A DNA stretch of 64,000 nt from Chitinophagaceae bacterium (GTDB taxonomy: Bacteria; Bacteroidota; Bacteroidia; Chitinophagales; Chitinophagaceae), in contig CANLAE010000001.1 in NCBI GenBank assembly GCA_947488765.1, forward strand, positions 248,001 to 312,000, read 5' to 3'. The first letter of the stretch is position 1. The number at the start of each line of letters is the position of its first letter. The notes beneath the pieces are model-generated. The model was not told the origin of the DNA and did no database searches. It saw nothing but the letters and a program-made list of their open reading frames with translations. Position numbers and translations under genes: made by a program. Shown in pieces: positions 16,296-25,103 of the stretch.

Positions 16296-16784
16296 GTGAA
16301 CACAATAGATTGGAATAACCCCGACAACTGGTTTGCGGCATTACTTCTTCCAGACAATGACCAAGTGTATGGAAAAGTCAAAAGTGGGTTTGGGCTGTTA
16401 GAGGGTATTCCAATTCCAGAAACACGACTTTCCTTCAAGGATATCGTTAAGGTGACTGGACCTATAAGAACACAAAAATTTAGAGATGACGATATTAAAG
16501 AGTACAAAGTTGAGAAATTAGAGATCAGATCGTCGTACAAAACATTTGGTTTTAAAGCACAACTTCCAGACTATAGAACATTTTTTACTTTAGGGGACAT
16601 TTTTCAAGAAAATGGTTTAATGGTTCGAATTTCTTGGATCGACGATAAGACCCCGCTGGAATGGAAAGAATGCCTTTGTGCAGCGGAAACAAAAGAAAAA
16701 GCAGAAGAGTTACTGCAGAAATTTCTAAAGCGGAATAAAAAAGCTCGTATAAAAGACCTAATCGATTTTAATCAGGGGGACTAA
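16296..16784 (+). CDS. Hypothetical protein
   Basis: A 162-residue protein I do not recognise. It has no signal peptide or membrane segment. The N-terminal half contains TIDWNNPDNWFAALLLPDND and a Gly-rich YGKVKSGFGLLEGIPIPETR. The C-terminus is a charged helix (KECLCAAETKEKAEELLQKF) that may form a coiled coil. The frame is open from a TTG at 16218, but that lies upstream of the predicted transcription start, so the GTG at 16296 is chosen. The start is uncertain. It is one of three unrelated single genes in the accessory stretch. Confidence 0.55.
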   Translation: MNTIDWNNPDNWFAALLLPDNDQVYGKVKSGFGLLEGIPIPETRLSFKDIVKVTGPIRTQKFRDDDIKEYKVEKLEIRSSYKTFGFKAQLPDYRTFFTLGDIFQENGLMVRISWIDDKTPLEWKECLCAAETKEKAEELLQKFLKRNKKARIKDLIDFNQGD

Positions 16785-16787
16785 ACA

Positions 16788-16926
16788 TCTGCTAACATCG
16801 GTTTTGCAATATGGTGGCTTAAGAACATGTGCTGAACAATTGTTCTACTATTGAACTATATTGCTAAACTTAAACTGACGTAAAACAGAATGCCACCACT
16901 ACGCCAAGCCGCAAAACGTTAGCGGT
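16788..16926. repeat. attC-like imperfect inverted repeat
   Basis: The left arm holds GCTAAC (16791), GGTTTTGC (16800) and TGGTGGC (16812). The right arm holds the complements in reverse order: GCCACCA (16892), GCAAAAC (16911) and GTTAGC (16918). The outer arms resemble integron attC simple sites in layout but do not match the classical GTTRRRY core exactly. Confidence 0.5.
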
Positions 16927-16979
16927 CATTGTAGGACGATACTGAAATCTCAATACAGCTGACAAAAACGTGTGACAAA

Positions 16980-17438
16980 ATGAATAATTTAGATAAACTA
17001 TTAAATCAACTTGAAAGAAAAATTTCATTTTGCGAAACTTCAAATCAAGATATATCTCAAGCAAATGTGGCATGGCATATTGAACATTCATTGTTGACAC
17101 TAAATGGAATTACAGACTTCTTAATTAAATCTGATACTAAAGATTATAAATGGAAATTTAATTTTGTTAGAATTGTAGTTTTAACAATGAAAAAAATTCC
17201 CAGAGGAAGAGCAAAAGCACCAAAAGTTTTGCAACCACAAGGGAATATCAACAAAAATACTTTGGTGACACATTTATCAATGACACGAAATAAAATTAAA
17301 GAGTTAGAGTCTCTTTCAAAAGATAAATATTTCCAGCATCCATTTTTTGGAAAAATTAAATTAAAGCAGACTATTACCTTTCTTGAAATTCATACTAAAC
17401 ATCACATAGACATTATTGAAGACATAATAAAAAAATAG
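16980..17438 (+). CDS. DinB-like protein (DUF1569-type)
   Basis: A 152-residue cytosolic protein that appears to belong to the DinB-like four-helix superfamily, DUF1569 branch. The supporting segments are VAWHIEHSLLTLNGITDFLI (first metal-site His), then HPFFGKIKLKQTITFLEIHT followed by KHHIDIIEDI at the C-terminus (His-x3-His pair). Members may bind a metal and some are thiol-dependent transferases, but the function of this branch is not known. The attC-like repeat immediately precedes it and a hairpin repeat follows, so the gene looks like a movable single-gene unit. Confidence 0.65.
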   Translation: MNNLDKLLNQLERKISFCETSNQDISQANVAWHIEHSLLTLNGITDFLIKSDTKDYKWKFNFVRIVVLTMKKIPRGRAKAPKVLQPQGNINKNTLVTHLSMTRNKIKELESLSKDKYFQHPFFGKIKLKQTITFLEIHTKHHIDIIEDIIKK

Positions 17439-17463
17439 ACTAACAGAAAACAACGAACCGCCC

Positions 17464-17520
17464 TGCTTGGCGTAGTCTCCACGACTACGTCATAGCGTTA
17501 ACAAATCTCTGATTTGTAGT
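17464..17520. repeat. Dispersed hairpin repeat, copy B
   Basis: TTGGCGTAGTC-TCCAC-GACTACGTC forms one hairpin, and ACAAATC-TCT-GATTTGT a second. Related copies are at 30321 and 38837. Confidence 0.75.
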
Positions 17521-17570
17521 ACAACAATAGATTTAGCATTTATAAATTCTTTGCCAATTAGTATACGTTT

Positions 17571-17716
17571 GCGTTAGGGATTGCAATGGAAAGCCCGTAT
17601 GGCTTTAAAGCCAACGGACTTGTAATGCAAAGCCCGACCCCGCACCACGGTGTAACGCACAAGTTTTGAGGAGTTTACGTTAAAGGTGTCTGACGCCTTG
17701 TAAGCGTCTTGACACC
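17571..17716. repeat. Palindrome-rich non-coding stretch before the tolC gene end
   Basis: The gap 17439-17742 has no gene. After copy B it contains GCGTTAGGGATTGCAATGGA, the palindrome GGCTTTAAAGCC (17601-17612), two AAAGCCCG blocks, and a hairpin GGTGTC-GACGC / GCGTC-GACACC (17685-17716). The last could terminate the efflux operon on the minus strand. It resembles the conserved spacer debris seen between genes in many Bacteroidota. Confidence 0.45.
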
Positions 17717-17742
17717 AAGTTAAAACGGAGCGTTGCAATAGA

Positions 17743-19032
17743 TTAATTTGCTAAACCGTTGCTGATTCTTTTGAGTTCTATTTCCGCCAATTTTGCCAGA
17801 TAGCTTAAATTGATTAAGCGAAAACCAGCTTCTTCAAAACTTTTTTGTGCTTCTCTTACTTCAATAATAGTAGCGGCGGCTAATTGAAATCTTTGCAATG
17901 AAAGCTGCACCAATTGCTGTGCCAACTGATACGTGTTTTGCTGTGTTGTAATTTGTTGTAAACTGCTTGTATAAGCCTGATAGGTTTTTATGGCGCCTGA
18001 TTTAAAGTCGAGTTCGATGTTTTCTTTTTGAAGCTTTGCGTTGGTGGTGTTGATTTTTGCAATTTGTTGTTGGCGTTTTACAATGCCCGAATTGTACAAT
18101 GGAACAGAAAGTGTGAGCCCGAGAAACGGACCGTAAGATTGATTGAGCAACAACTGTCCGCCATTGCTTTGATTGCGGCCATAATTGATGCCGGTATTTG
18201 CTCTTAAAGAAGGATAGCGTTGTGCGAGTGTTTCTTTTTCTAAAAATTCATTTATTTTAATCTGGCTGCTTAGTGCACCAATTTGCGGATTGGCATTTAC
18301 TGCCTGTAACACATCGTTGATGCGTACATTTTTATCTACCACAATACTGTCTTTAATTCGGATGACAGAATCGGGTTTTACATTTAATACATTGAGCAAA
18401 TCGGTGGTTGCCTGTGCCAAAATTAATTGCTGGCTTTGCATTTCCTGAACCCTTGTATTTAAATCGATTTGTGATTGAAACAAATTGGCATTATTGGCAA
18501 GACCTAGTGCTTGCTTGTTTTGTATTAATTCTAATTGTTGTTTGCTTAAATCGATACTTTGTTGCAGCGTTTTGATGTATCCCTGTTGCCTTACCACGTT
18601 GTAATAATTGACCATTACATTGGCAATGGTATTTTGTATTTGGCTGTTTAAATTTTGTTCGCTTTGTTGTTGTAGTATTTCGAGTCTTTTTTTGGTTGCA
18701 ACAACCCTGTAACCGTTGTACAGCAACATGGTGCCCGAAACGTTTGCAGTGAGGTTGTTGCTTGTAGCACCATCACGTGTAATCTCTGTTCCGGTATTTA
18801 ATTTTTGATTGATGTTAACAACGCTTTCTTGATTAGAAGCAGTGGCAGCAATGCTTGGCAGGCCGCCGGCAACACCAATATTGTTGTTTATTTTATTGGC
18901 ATCTGCTACATTTTTTGTAATTTGTATGTCAAAACTATTTTTTAATGCGAGGTTGATTGCATCTTGTAAAGTAAGTTCCTGTGCATTTGTTTTAACAGCA
19001 ATTAATGCCAATAGAAAAAATAATTTCTTCAT
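17743..19032 (-). CDS. TolC family outer membrane efflux protein
   Basis: A 429-residue outer-membrane channel of the TolC/OEP family, last gene of a tripartite efflux operon. The signal peptide MKKLFFLLALIAVKTNA is followed by QELTLQDAINLALKNSFDIQ, the usual opening helix of the first repeat. Long Gln-rich coiled helices follow in two copies (about residues 130-210 and 320-400), with INYGRNQSNGGQLLLNQSYG from a barrel strand between them. The open frame extends 33 bases upstream, but the internal ATG at 19030-19032 gives the signal peptide. It lies 46 bases after the RND pump gene on the same strand. Confidence 0.9.
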   Translation of the reverse strand: MKKLFFLLALIAVKTNAQELTLQDAINLALKNSFDIQITKNVADANKINNNIGVAGGLPSIAATASNQESVVNINQKLNTGTEITRDGATSNNLTANVSGTMLLYNGYRVVATKKRLEILQQQSEQNLNSQIQNTIANVMVNYYNVVRQQGYIKTLQQSIDLSKQQLELIQNKQALGLANNANLFQSQIDLNTRVQEMQSQQLILAQATTDLLNVLNVKPDSVIRIKDSIVVDKNVRINDVLQAVNANPQIGALSSQIKINEFLEKETLAQRYPSLRANTGINYGRNQSNGGQLLLNQSYGPFLGLTLSVPLYNSGIVKRQQQIAKINTTNAKLQKENIELDFKSGAIKTYQAYTSSLQQITTQQNTYQLAQQLVQLSLQRFQLAAATIIEVREAQKSFEEAGFRLINLSYLAKLAEIELKRISNGLAN

Positions 19033-19078
19033 GTTTCTGTTCAATTTATTTCGACAAAAAACCAATGTTGTGCATTGA

Positions 19079-22000
19079 TTATTCTGTTATATTTGTTTTT
19101 TTCGGTTCGTGCTTTCCGCTCATGTATGTATACACAGCAGGTATTACAAGCAAGGTTAAGAACAAACTAAAAATAATTCCGCCTACAATTACAATACCCA
19201 GTGGAATGCGGCTTGTGCTTGCTGCTCCGAGGCTTAAAGCAATTGGTAATGCGCCAAATGCAGTAGCCAAACTTGTCATTAAAATTGGACGAAGCCTTTG
19301 CTGTGCTGCTTCTAATACTGCTTGTCTTTTGGATAAACCTAATTCTCTTTTTTGGTTGGCAAATTCTACAATTAAAATCCCGTTTTTGGTTACCAAACCA
19401 ATCAGCATAATCATTCCAATTTGAGAAAATATATTGATGGTTTGATTGAATAACCAAAGGCTGATTAATGCACCCGCCAAAGCCAATGGCACAGTAAGCA
19501 TAATGGTAAAAGGATCTTTGAAACTTTCAAACTGTGCAGCCAAAACGAGGTAGATTAAAATCAATGCCAAACCAAATGCAAAGCTTGTGTTGCTGCTGCT
19601 TTCGGCAAAATCTCTGCTTGGTCCGGACAATGCTGTTTGAAAACTTTCATCTAATAATTTAGCGCCAATATTTTGCATGGCTTTTACACCATCGCCAATT
19701 GTTTTTCCTTCGGCAAGTGAAGCGCTGATTGTTGCAGCCTTGAAACGATTGTAGTGATACAGTGTTGGTGGATTGGTGCTTTCTTCAAATTTTGTAACAG
19801 CCGCCAATGAAATATTTTCGCCACGACTGTTTCGTACATACAAACTTGAAATGTCTTTTGGCGCTTGTCTGTCTTTATATTCAACCTGACTGATTACCTG
19901 GTATTGTTTGCCATTCATGGTAAAATAAGCAAGCCTTCTTCCGCTGAAAGCACTTTGTATTACTTCGGCAACATCGCTGATGCTGAGTCCTAAATCTTTG
20001 GCTTTAATTCTGTCAACCGTTAATTGTAATTCGGGTTTGCTGAACTTTAAGTTTACATCTACGTTGCTGAAAGTTTTGTCTTTTCTTGCTTCTTCTAAAA
20101 ATTTGGGAATGGTTGCTTTTAGTTTTTCAAAATCTAAGTTTTGTAAAATGTATTGTACCGGTAAAGCCCCTCTGCTGCCCAATCCTACGCTGATTGTTTG
20201 TTCTTCTACCGGAAAAATTCTAACGTTATTTATTCTTGCTAATTTCTTTGAAATGTCTTTTGCCATTTCGCTTTGCGTTCGCTTTCGTTGATCAGGTTCT
20301 ACAAAACGAATCCTTGCTGTGCCCGAGTTTACACCGCCGCCGCCAAAGCCCGGAATTGCAGCGAAAACAAATTGTTTTTCCGGAATGCTGTCGCTTAAAA
20401 AATTGGTGAGTTTTGTTCCGGCTTCTACCATGTAATCATAGCTCGCACCTTCGGGTCCGGTCATTTGAAAACGTACGCTGCTTCTGTCTTCCAATGGCGC
20501 TAATTCGGTTTGTAAACTATTGTATAAAAAATAAATTAGCGTAGCACAAACCAAAATAATCACCCAAGCCATCCATCGTATTTTCAAAAACCCTTCTAAT
20601 AATTTTCTGTAGCCATTTTCCATGCCTTTGAAGAAAGGTTCTGTTTTGTCGTAAAACCAACCATGACCGGCTTTTTTTCTGTTCAAAACTACATTCAAAA
20701 CGGGCGTAATTGTTAATGATACAAATGCAGAAATAAGTACTGCTGCGGCAACAACAATTCCAAATTCTCTGAATAAACTTCCGATGAATCCTTGTAAAAA
20801 AATCACCGGCATAAATACAACCGCCAATGTTATAGATGTTGAAATAACAGCGAAGAAAATTTCTTTGCTGCCTTCTAATGCAGCCTTGTGAATTGGCAAT
20901 CCTTGTTCTAATTTTCTGAAAATATTTTCCGTGACAACAATGCCATCATCCACCACCAAACCCGTTGCGAGGACAATGCCCAAAAGCGTTAGTACATTAA
21001 CACTAAATCCGGCAATATACATAATGAAGAAAGTAGCAATCAATGAAATTGGAATATCAATTAACGGACGAATGGCAATTAAAATATTTCTGAAGAAAAA
21101 GAAAATTACCAGCACCACCAAGCCAAAAGAAATCAACAATGTTTCTCCAACTTCTGCAATACTTTTTCTTACGTTGCTTGTGCTATCGATTAATGTGGTT
21201 AAAATAAAATCTCCTTTCTGTGTTTTTTTGATATCCTCTAGTCGTTTATAAAACTCATTCGCAATGTTTATATAATTTGCACCGGGCTGTGGCGTAATTG
21301 CCAAACCCACAGCAGGCACACCATTCAAGCGCCAACTTTGCTCATCATTCTCCGGACCAATTTCTACTTTTGCCACATCTGCCAAACGAACAATTCCATT
21401 GGCATCTTCTCTGATGATTAAATCGCTGAATTCTTTTTCTGTAGTTAATCTGCCCAAAGCTCTGATGGTTAGTTCTGTTTTATCGCCATACAATTTTCCC
21501 GAAGGGATTTCGACATTTTCTTTGTTCAATGCATTGCGGATATCGGCAAATGAAATATTGTATGCATTCATTTTACTTGGATCGTTCCAAATGCGCATGC
21601 TTGCTCGCTTTTGGCCATAAATATTGATGCTGCTTACTTCCGGAATTGTTTGCAATCTGTCTTGCAAAATATTCTCGGCATAATCACTTAATTCCAATAA
21701 ACTTTTTGTAGGACTTTGAATGGCCATAAAAATGATGAAGTCACTATTGGCATCACTTTTAGCAACTACAGGAGGTGCATCAATATCCTGAGGTAAATTT
21801 TTTACTGCTTGTGCAACTTTATCACGAACATCATTGGCTGCGGCTTCTAATTTTTCGCCTACATTAAATTCAACTGTAATGTTGCTTCTACCAACTTGGC
21901 TTGATGAAATAATAGAACGAATTCCGGGAATTCCATTCACTGCTTTTTCAATCGGTTCGGTTACCTGACTCTCCACAATATCTGCATTTGCGCCAGCATA

Positions 22001-22150
22001 AGCAGTGCTGATATTAATCGTAGGCGGATCAATTGCAGGATACTCTCGTACTGCTAAAAAAGAATAGCCAACCGTGCCAAAGAGAACAATTAAAATGTTC
22101 ATGACTGTTGCTAATACGGGCCGCTTAAGTGATAGTTCTGATATATTCAT
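19079..22150 (-). CDS. Efflux RND transporter permease subunit (HAE1/AcrB type)
   Basis: A 1023-residue inner-membrane proton-driven pump. It begins MNISELSLKRPVLATVMNIL with TM1, has the porter-domain segments EYPAIDPPTINISTAYAGAN and ESQVTEPIEKAVNGIPGI, and the TM4 motif LGIVLATGLVVDDGIVVTEN containing the paired Asp residues of proton relay. A second TM bundle ends in IVVGGIIFSLFLTLLVIPAV. The length and twelve-TM layout fit the hydrophobic/amphiphilic efflux class. The substrate is unknown. It sits between the adaptor and TolC genes and is cotranscribed with them. Confidence 0.94.
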   Translation of the reverse strand: MNISELSLKRPVLATVMNILIVLFGTVGYSFLAVREYPAIDPPTINISTAYAGANADIVESQVTEPIEKAVNGIPGIRSIISSSQVGRSNITVEFNVGEKLEAAANDVRDKVAQAVKNLPQDIDAPPVVAKSDANSDFIIFMAIQSPTKSLLELSDYAENILQDRLQTIPEVSSINIYGQKRASMRIWNDPSKMNAYNISFADIRNALNKENVEIPSGKLYGDKTELTIRALGRLTTEKEFSDLIIREDANGIVRLADVAKVEIGPENDEQSWRLNGVPAVGLAITPQPGANYINIANEFYKRLEDIKKTQKGDFILTTLIDSTSNVRKSIAEVGETLLISFGLVVLVIFFFFRNILIAIRPLIDIPISLIATFFIMYIAGFSVNVLTLLGIVLATGLVVDDGIVVTENIFRKLEQGLPIHKAALEGSKEIFFAVISTSITLAVVFMPVIFLQGFIGSLFREFGIVVAAAVLISAFVSLTITPVLNVVLNRKKAGHGWFYDKTEPFFKGMENGYRKLLEGFLKIRWMAWVIILVCATLIYFLYNSLQTELAPLEDRSSVRFQMTGPEGASYDYMVEAGTKLTNFLSDSIPEKQFVFAAIPGFGGGGVNSGTARIRFVEPDQRKRTQSEMAKDISKKLARINNVRIFPVEEQTISVGLGSRGALPVQYILQNLDFEKLKATIPKFLEEARKDKTFSNVDVNLKFSKPELQLTVDRIKAKDLGLSISDVAEVIQSAFSGRRLAYFTMNGKQYQVISQVEYKDRQAPKDISSLYVRNSRGENISLAAVTKFEESTNPPTLYHYNRFKAATISASLAEGKTIGDGVKAMQNIGAKLLDESFQTALSGPSRDFAESSSNTSFAFGLALILIYLVLAAQFESFKDPFTIMLTVPLALAGALISLWLFNQTINIFSQIGMIMLIGLVTKNGILIVEFANQKRELGLSKRQAVLEAAQQRLRPILMTSLATAFGALPIALSLGAASTSRIPLGIVIVGGIIFSLFLTLLVIPAVYTYMSGKHEPKKTNITE

Positions 22151-22168
22151 ATATTCCTGTTCGGAAAA

Positions 22169-23218
22169 TTATTTGATGATTTCTTCTGCTTTTTTTACGC
22201 TTCTTATTTTAACTGCTGCGTTGGGGCGAACGAACAACAAACCCGTTACTACAACCGAATCGCCAACATTTACACCTTTCAAAATTTCTACGCCCGATGC
22301 AGTGCGCATGCCGGTTTCAATATTTACAAATTTTCCTTTTCCGTCTTTTACAATCACCACTTTTTTAGAACTTGCTTCCGGAATGATGGCATTGGTTGGT
22401 AAAATAATATTATTGCTGTTGCCAGATTCTATCATCACTTTTACAAAACTCCCCGGCTGTATTGGAGCACCATTTAATGTTGCTCTAACTTTTAAATTTC
22501 TGGTTGTTGTATTGATATCCGCTTGTGTTGCAACAATTGTTGCAGATTTTTTAGCAATACTTCCATTGGTTATCACGCTCACGTTTGCACCCATTTTTAT
22601 TTTATTGGCATACAATTCAGGAACTGAAAAATCAATTTTTACTTTATCTACTTGTTGTAAAGTTGCTAAGGTAGAAGCAGTGGTAACATAGCTTCCCGGA
22701 CTTGTTTGTCTTAACCCCAAAACACCGCTGAAAGGTGCTTTAACATTGGTTTTTTCAATTTGTGCTTGTAGTAATACAATGTCTGCTTTAATGTTGTTTA
22801 CATTGTTTAATGCAATATCATAATCGGCTTGGTTGATGCCGCTAATGTCTAATAATTTTTTAAGGCGTTGTTCTGTTTTTGTTGCCAATTCCAGTTGTAC
22901 TTTGCTTTTATTTAGTTGGGCAGTTAATTCGGCATCATTAATTTTAGCCAATAATGTTCCTGCTTTAACAGATGCTCCATCTGGAACATTTAAATAGGTT
23001 AATCTGCCATTTGTTTCAGGATGAATTTCTACAAATTCGTTGGGGATTACAGATCCATTTACTTCAACCGTATTCATGAAACTCGTCTTTTGTGCTATCA
23101 TTACATCTACAATCGTTGCTTGGTTTGGAGCTGCTTTTAATTTGGCATCTTTTTGTCTGGATTCTTTACAAGAAAAAACAACAAATGGAAGTACAAAAAG
23201 AATAATTTTTTTTCGCAT
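22169..23218 (-). CDS. Efflux RND transporter periplasmic adaptor subunit
   Basis: A 349-residue membrane-fusion protein linking the RND pump to TolC. The lipobox FVVFSC places a lipid-modified Cys at residue 17. The biotinyl-lipoyl-like part is split (VNGSVIPNEFVEIHPETNGR and VKAPFSGVLGLRQTSPGSYV) around a coiled-coil hairpin (about 90-140). Beta-barrel and membrane-proximal domains follow (VKIDFSVPELYANKIKMGAN). A start six codons upstream is possible; a promoter with its likely transcription start near 23243 favours the later ATG. It is the first gene of the operon. Confidence 0.92.
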   Translation of the reverse strand: MRKKIILFVLPFVVFSCKESRQKDAKLKAAPNQATIVDVMIAQKTSFMNTVEVNGSVIPNEFVEIHPETNGRLTYLNVPDGASVKAGTLLAKINDAELTAQLNKSKVQLELATKTEQRLKKLLDISGINQADYDIALNNVNNIKADIVLLQAQIEKTNVKAPFSGVLGLRQTSPGSYVTTASTLATLQQVDKVKIDFSVPELYANKIKMGANVSVITNGSIAKKSATIVATQADINTTTRNLKVRATLNGAPIQPGSFVKVMIESGNSNNIILPTNAIIPEASSKKVVIVKDGKGKFVNIETGMRTASGVEILKGVNVGDSVVVTGLLFVRPNAAVKIRSVKKAEEIIK

Positions 23219-23248
23219 TGATGAAGGAATTACCATGAATAATATTTG

Positions 23249-23277
23249 CTAAGATAAACTAAAAAGAGAAGTTCAAA
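23249..23277 (-). promoter_or_regulatory. Promoter of the efflux operon
   Basis: On the minus strand TTTG (23277-23274), a 17-base spacer and TATCTTAG (23256-23249), one mismatch from TAnnTTTG. The first start codon follows within 31 bases. Confidence 0.5.
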
Positions 23278-23319
23278 TGAAAGGAAAATATTGAAATTGT
23301 TTTTAGAATATAATTTGAG

Positions 23320-23820
23320 TTACAACAACTTCACCCAAACATAAACATCTAGTACTGCATTGTTTTTAATAGCTGCGTTTCTTTGAATGCCTTCTAAATA
23401 AAATCCGGCTTTTTGTAAGGCTTTCATGCTTGCTTTGTTGTGTTTGAAAACCCTTGCAAAAATCCTGTCAATTTTGTTGTTTTGTTTAATATGTGTTACC
23501 AAAACTTTGATTGCTTCTGTTGCAATTCCTTTGCCCCAATATGTTTCACCAATGAAATAGCCAAGTTCGACAGCATTTTTATAAACATCCTCCTGCATGT
23601 TCATTCCAATACTTCCTACAATTTTCCCATTGTAATGAATGGCGAATTTTGAAACGGGTGTTGTTGAACTTTCTTTTGCAATCCATTGCAGCGCATCCAT
23701 TACTGTATATGGACTTGGAAAACTATCTAATACATTATTCCAAATACTTTTATTATTTGCAATTGCAGCAAGTTGTTGTGCGTCTTCTTTTTGCCATGGG
23801 CGAAGTATAAGATTGCTCAT
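23320..23820 (-). CDS. GNAT family N-acetyltransferase (RimJ/RimL type)
   Basis: A 166-residue acetyltransferase resembling ribosomal-protein alanine acetyltransferases and related small-molecule enzymes. It begins MSNLILRPWQKEDAQQLAAI; the acetyl-CoA loop is LGYFIGETYWGKGIATEAIK (about residues 90-109), followed by RVFKHNKASMKALQKAGFYL, the signature motif-B region. The frame is open 69 bases further upstream, but that extension (rich in Phe/Cys) is not typical, so the internal ATG is chosen. It lies downstream of recA, past the recA terminator. The substrate cannot be assigned. Confidence 0.85.
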   Translation of the reverse strand: MSNLILRPWQKEDAQQLAAIANNKSIWNNVLDSFPSPYTVMDALQWIAKESSTTPVSKFAIHYNGKIVGSIGMNMQEDVYKNAVELGYFIGETYWGKGIATEAIKVLVTHIKQNNKIDRIFARVFKHNKASMKALQKAGFYLEGIQRNAAIKNNAVLDVYVWVKLL

Positions 23821-23873
23821 ATAAAAAAAATAGGAATGAAATAAATAGTTACACCTTTTGCAAATAAAGGCAA

Positions 23874-23903
23874 TAAAAAAAGGCTCCAACAGAAATGGAG
23901 CCT
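23874..23903 (-). terminator. Intrinsic terminator of recA
   Basis: An 8-bp stem (AGGCTCCA with TGGAGCCT) and a 7-base loop are followed on the minus strand by seven T. It lies 26 bases after the recA stop. Confidence 0.85.
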
Positions 23904-23928
23904 TGATTTCATAATTTATTATTGCAAT

Positions 23929-24966
23929 TTATTTTTCAGCTGCTTCAGCCGGCACTGTTGCGCCTGCGCCACCTTGAATCTCTGCCAACTTCGCTCTTAT
24001 TTTTGCTTCAATTTCATTGGCAAGTCCCGGATTATCTAATAACAATTGTTTTACACCTTCACGACCTTGACCCAATTTATTGGTATCATAGCTAAACCAA
24101 CTTCCGCTTTTATTTACAATTCCCAGTTCAACGCCCATATCAATGATTTCACCAACCTTGCTGATGCCTTCACCAAATATGATATCAAATTCTGCAGAAC
24201 GGAATGGAGGTGCAACTTTGTTTTTTACTACTTTCACTTTTACATGATTTCCTACAGCAGCGTCACCGTCTTTAATTTGTGCTTGTCTGCGAATATCTAA
24301 ACGAACAGAAGCATAAAACTTTAAAGCATTACCTCCAGTTGTAGTTTCGGGATTACCAAACATAACACCGATTTTTTCTCTCAATTGATTGATGAAAATA
24401 CAAACGGTATTTGTTTTATTGATTGTGGCAGTTAGTTTACGCAAAGCCTGACTCATCAATCTTGCATGTAAACCCATTTTGCTGTCGCCCATTTCTCCTT
24501 CTAACTCACTTTTAGGAACCAATGCTGCAACAGAATCTATCACAACAACATCCAATGCTCCGGATAAAATTAATCTGTCTGCAATTTCCAAAGCTTGTTC
24601 TCCGTAATCTGGTTGAGAGATTAAAAGATTATCTACATCAACACCTAATTTTTTAGCATAGCTATTATCAAAAGCATGTTCAGCATCTATAATAGCACAC
24701 ATGCCGCCTTTCTTTTGCGCTTCTGCAATAATATGAATGGCAATTGTTGTTTTACCACTACTTTCAGGACCATAGATTTCAATAATTCTACCTTTAGGAA
24801 CACCGCCAACACCTAATGCTGCGTCTAATCCAATTGAACCTGTGCTGATGACTTCCATTTCTTTATCCGCCTTATCACCCATCATCATTACACTTCCTTT
24901 GCCGTAATCTTTGTCTATTTTATCAATAGTAAGTTTAAGGGCTTTTAGTTTTTCTGCGTTACTCAT
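23929..24966 (-). CDS. recA: Recombinase RecA
   Basis: A 345-residue RecA, the strand-exchange and SOS-coprotease protein. Walker A is GPESSGKTT (residues 66-74), Walker B is [15 protein letters not shown], followed by [20 protein letters not shown] and the L2-loop region [20 protein letters not shown] with [17 protein letters not shown]. The C-terminal tail is acidic or Ala-rich ([14 protein letters not shown]) as usual. It is transcribed alone and has its own terminator. The length fits the family norm. Confidence 0.98.
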   Translation of the reverse strand: MSNAEKLKALKLTIDKIDKDYGKGSVMMMGDKADKEMEVISTGSIGLDAALGVGGVPKGRIIEIYGPESSGKTTIAIHIIAEAQKKGGMCAIIDAEHAFDNSYAKKLGVDVDNLLISQPDYGEQALEIADRLILSGALDVVVIDSVAALVPKSELEGEMGDSKMGLHARLMSQALRKLTATINKTNTVCIFINQLREKIGVMFGNPETTTGGNALKFYASVRLDIRRQAQIKDGDAAVGNHVKVKVVKNKVAPPFRSAEFDIIFGEGISKVGEIIDMGVELGIVNKSGSWFSYDTNKLGQGREGVKQLLLDNPGLANEIEAKIRAKLAEIQGGAGATVPAEAAEK

Positions 24967-25103
24967 GTCTGATACTGTTTTAGTCTTATAAAATTAATTG
25001 AGGGTGTAAAAATAGGATGTTTTTATTATCAACACTAATTTTTTTAGTATTTTTTTGCTAAATTTTTTGTTGGACAGCTTTTTAGGCCGATTTTGCATAG
25101 AAA

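Noticed and set aside
16788-16926. A classical integron attC site
   Set aside because: The outer arms do not match the GTTRRRY core, and no integrase is in the window, so only an attC-like label is used.
20931-21251. Plus-strand open frame of 106 residues
   Set aside because: It is antisense to the RND pump, which has strong motifs on the minus strand.
24967-25103. LexA-type operator before recA
   Set aside because: The gap was read on both strands and no convincing palindromic SOS box was seen.
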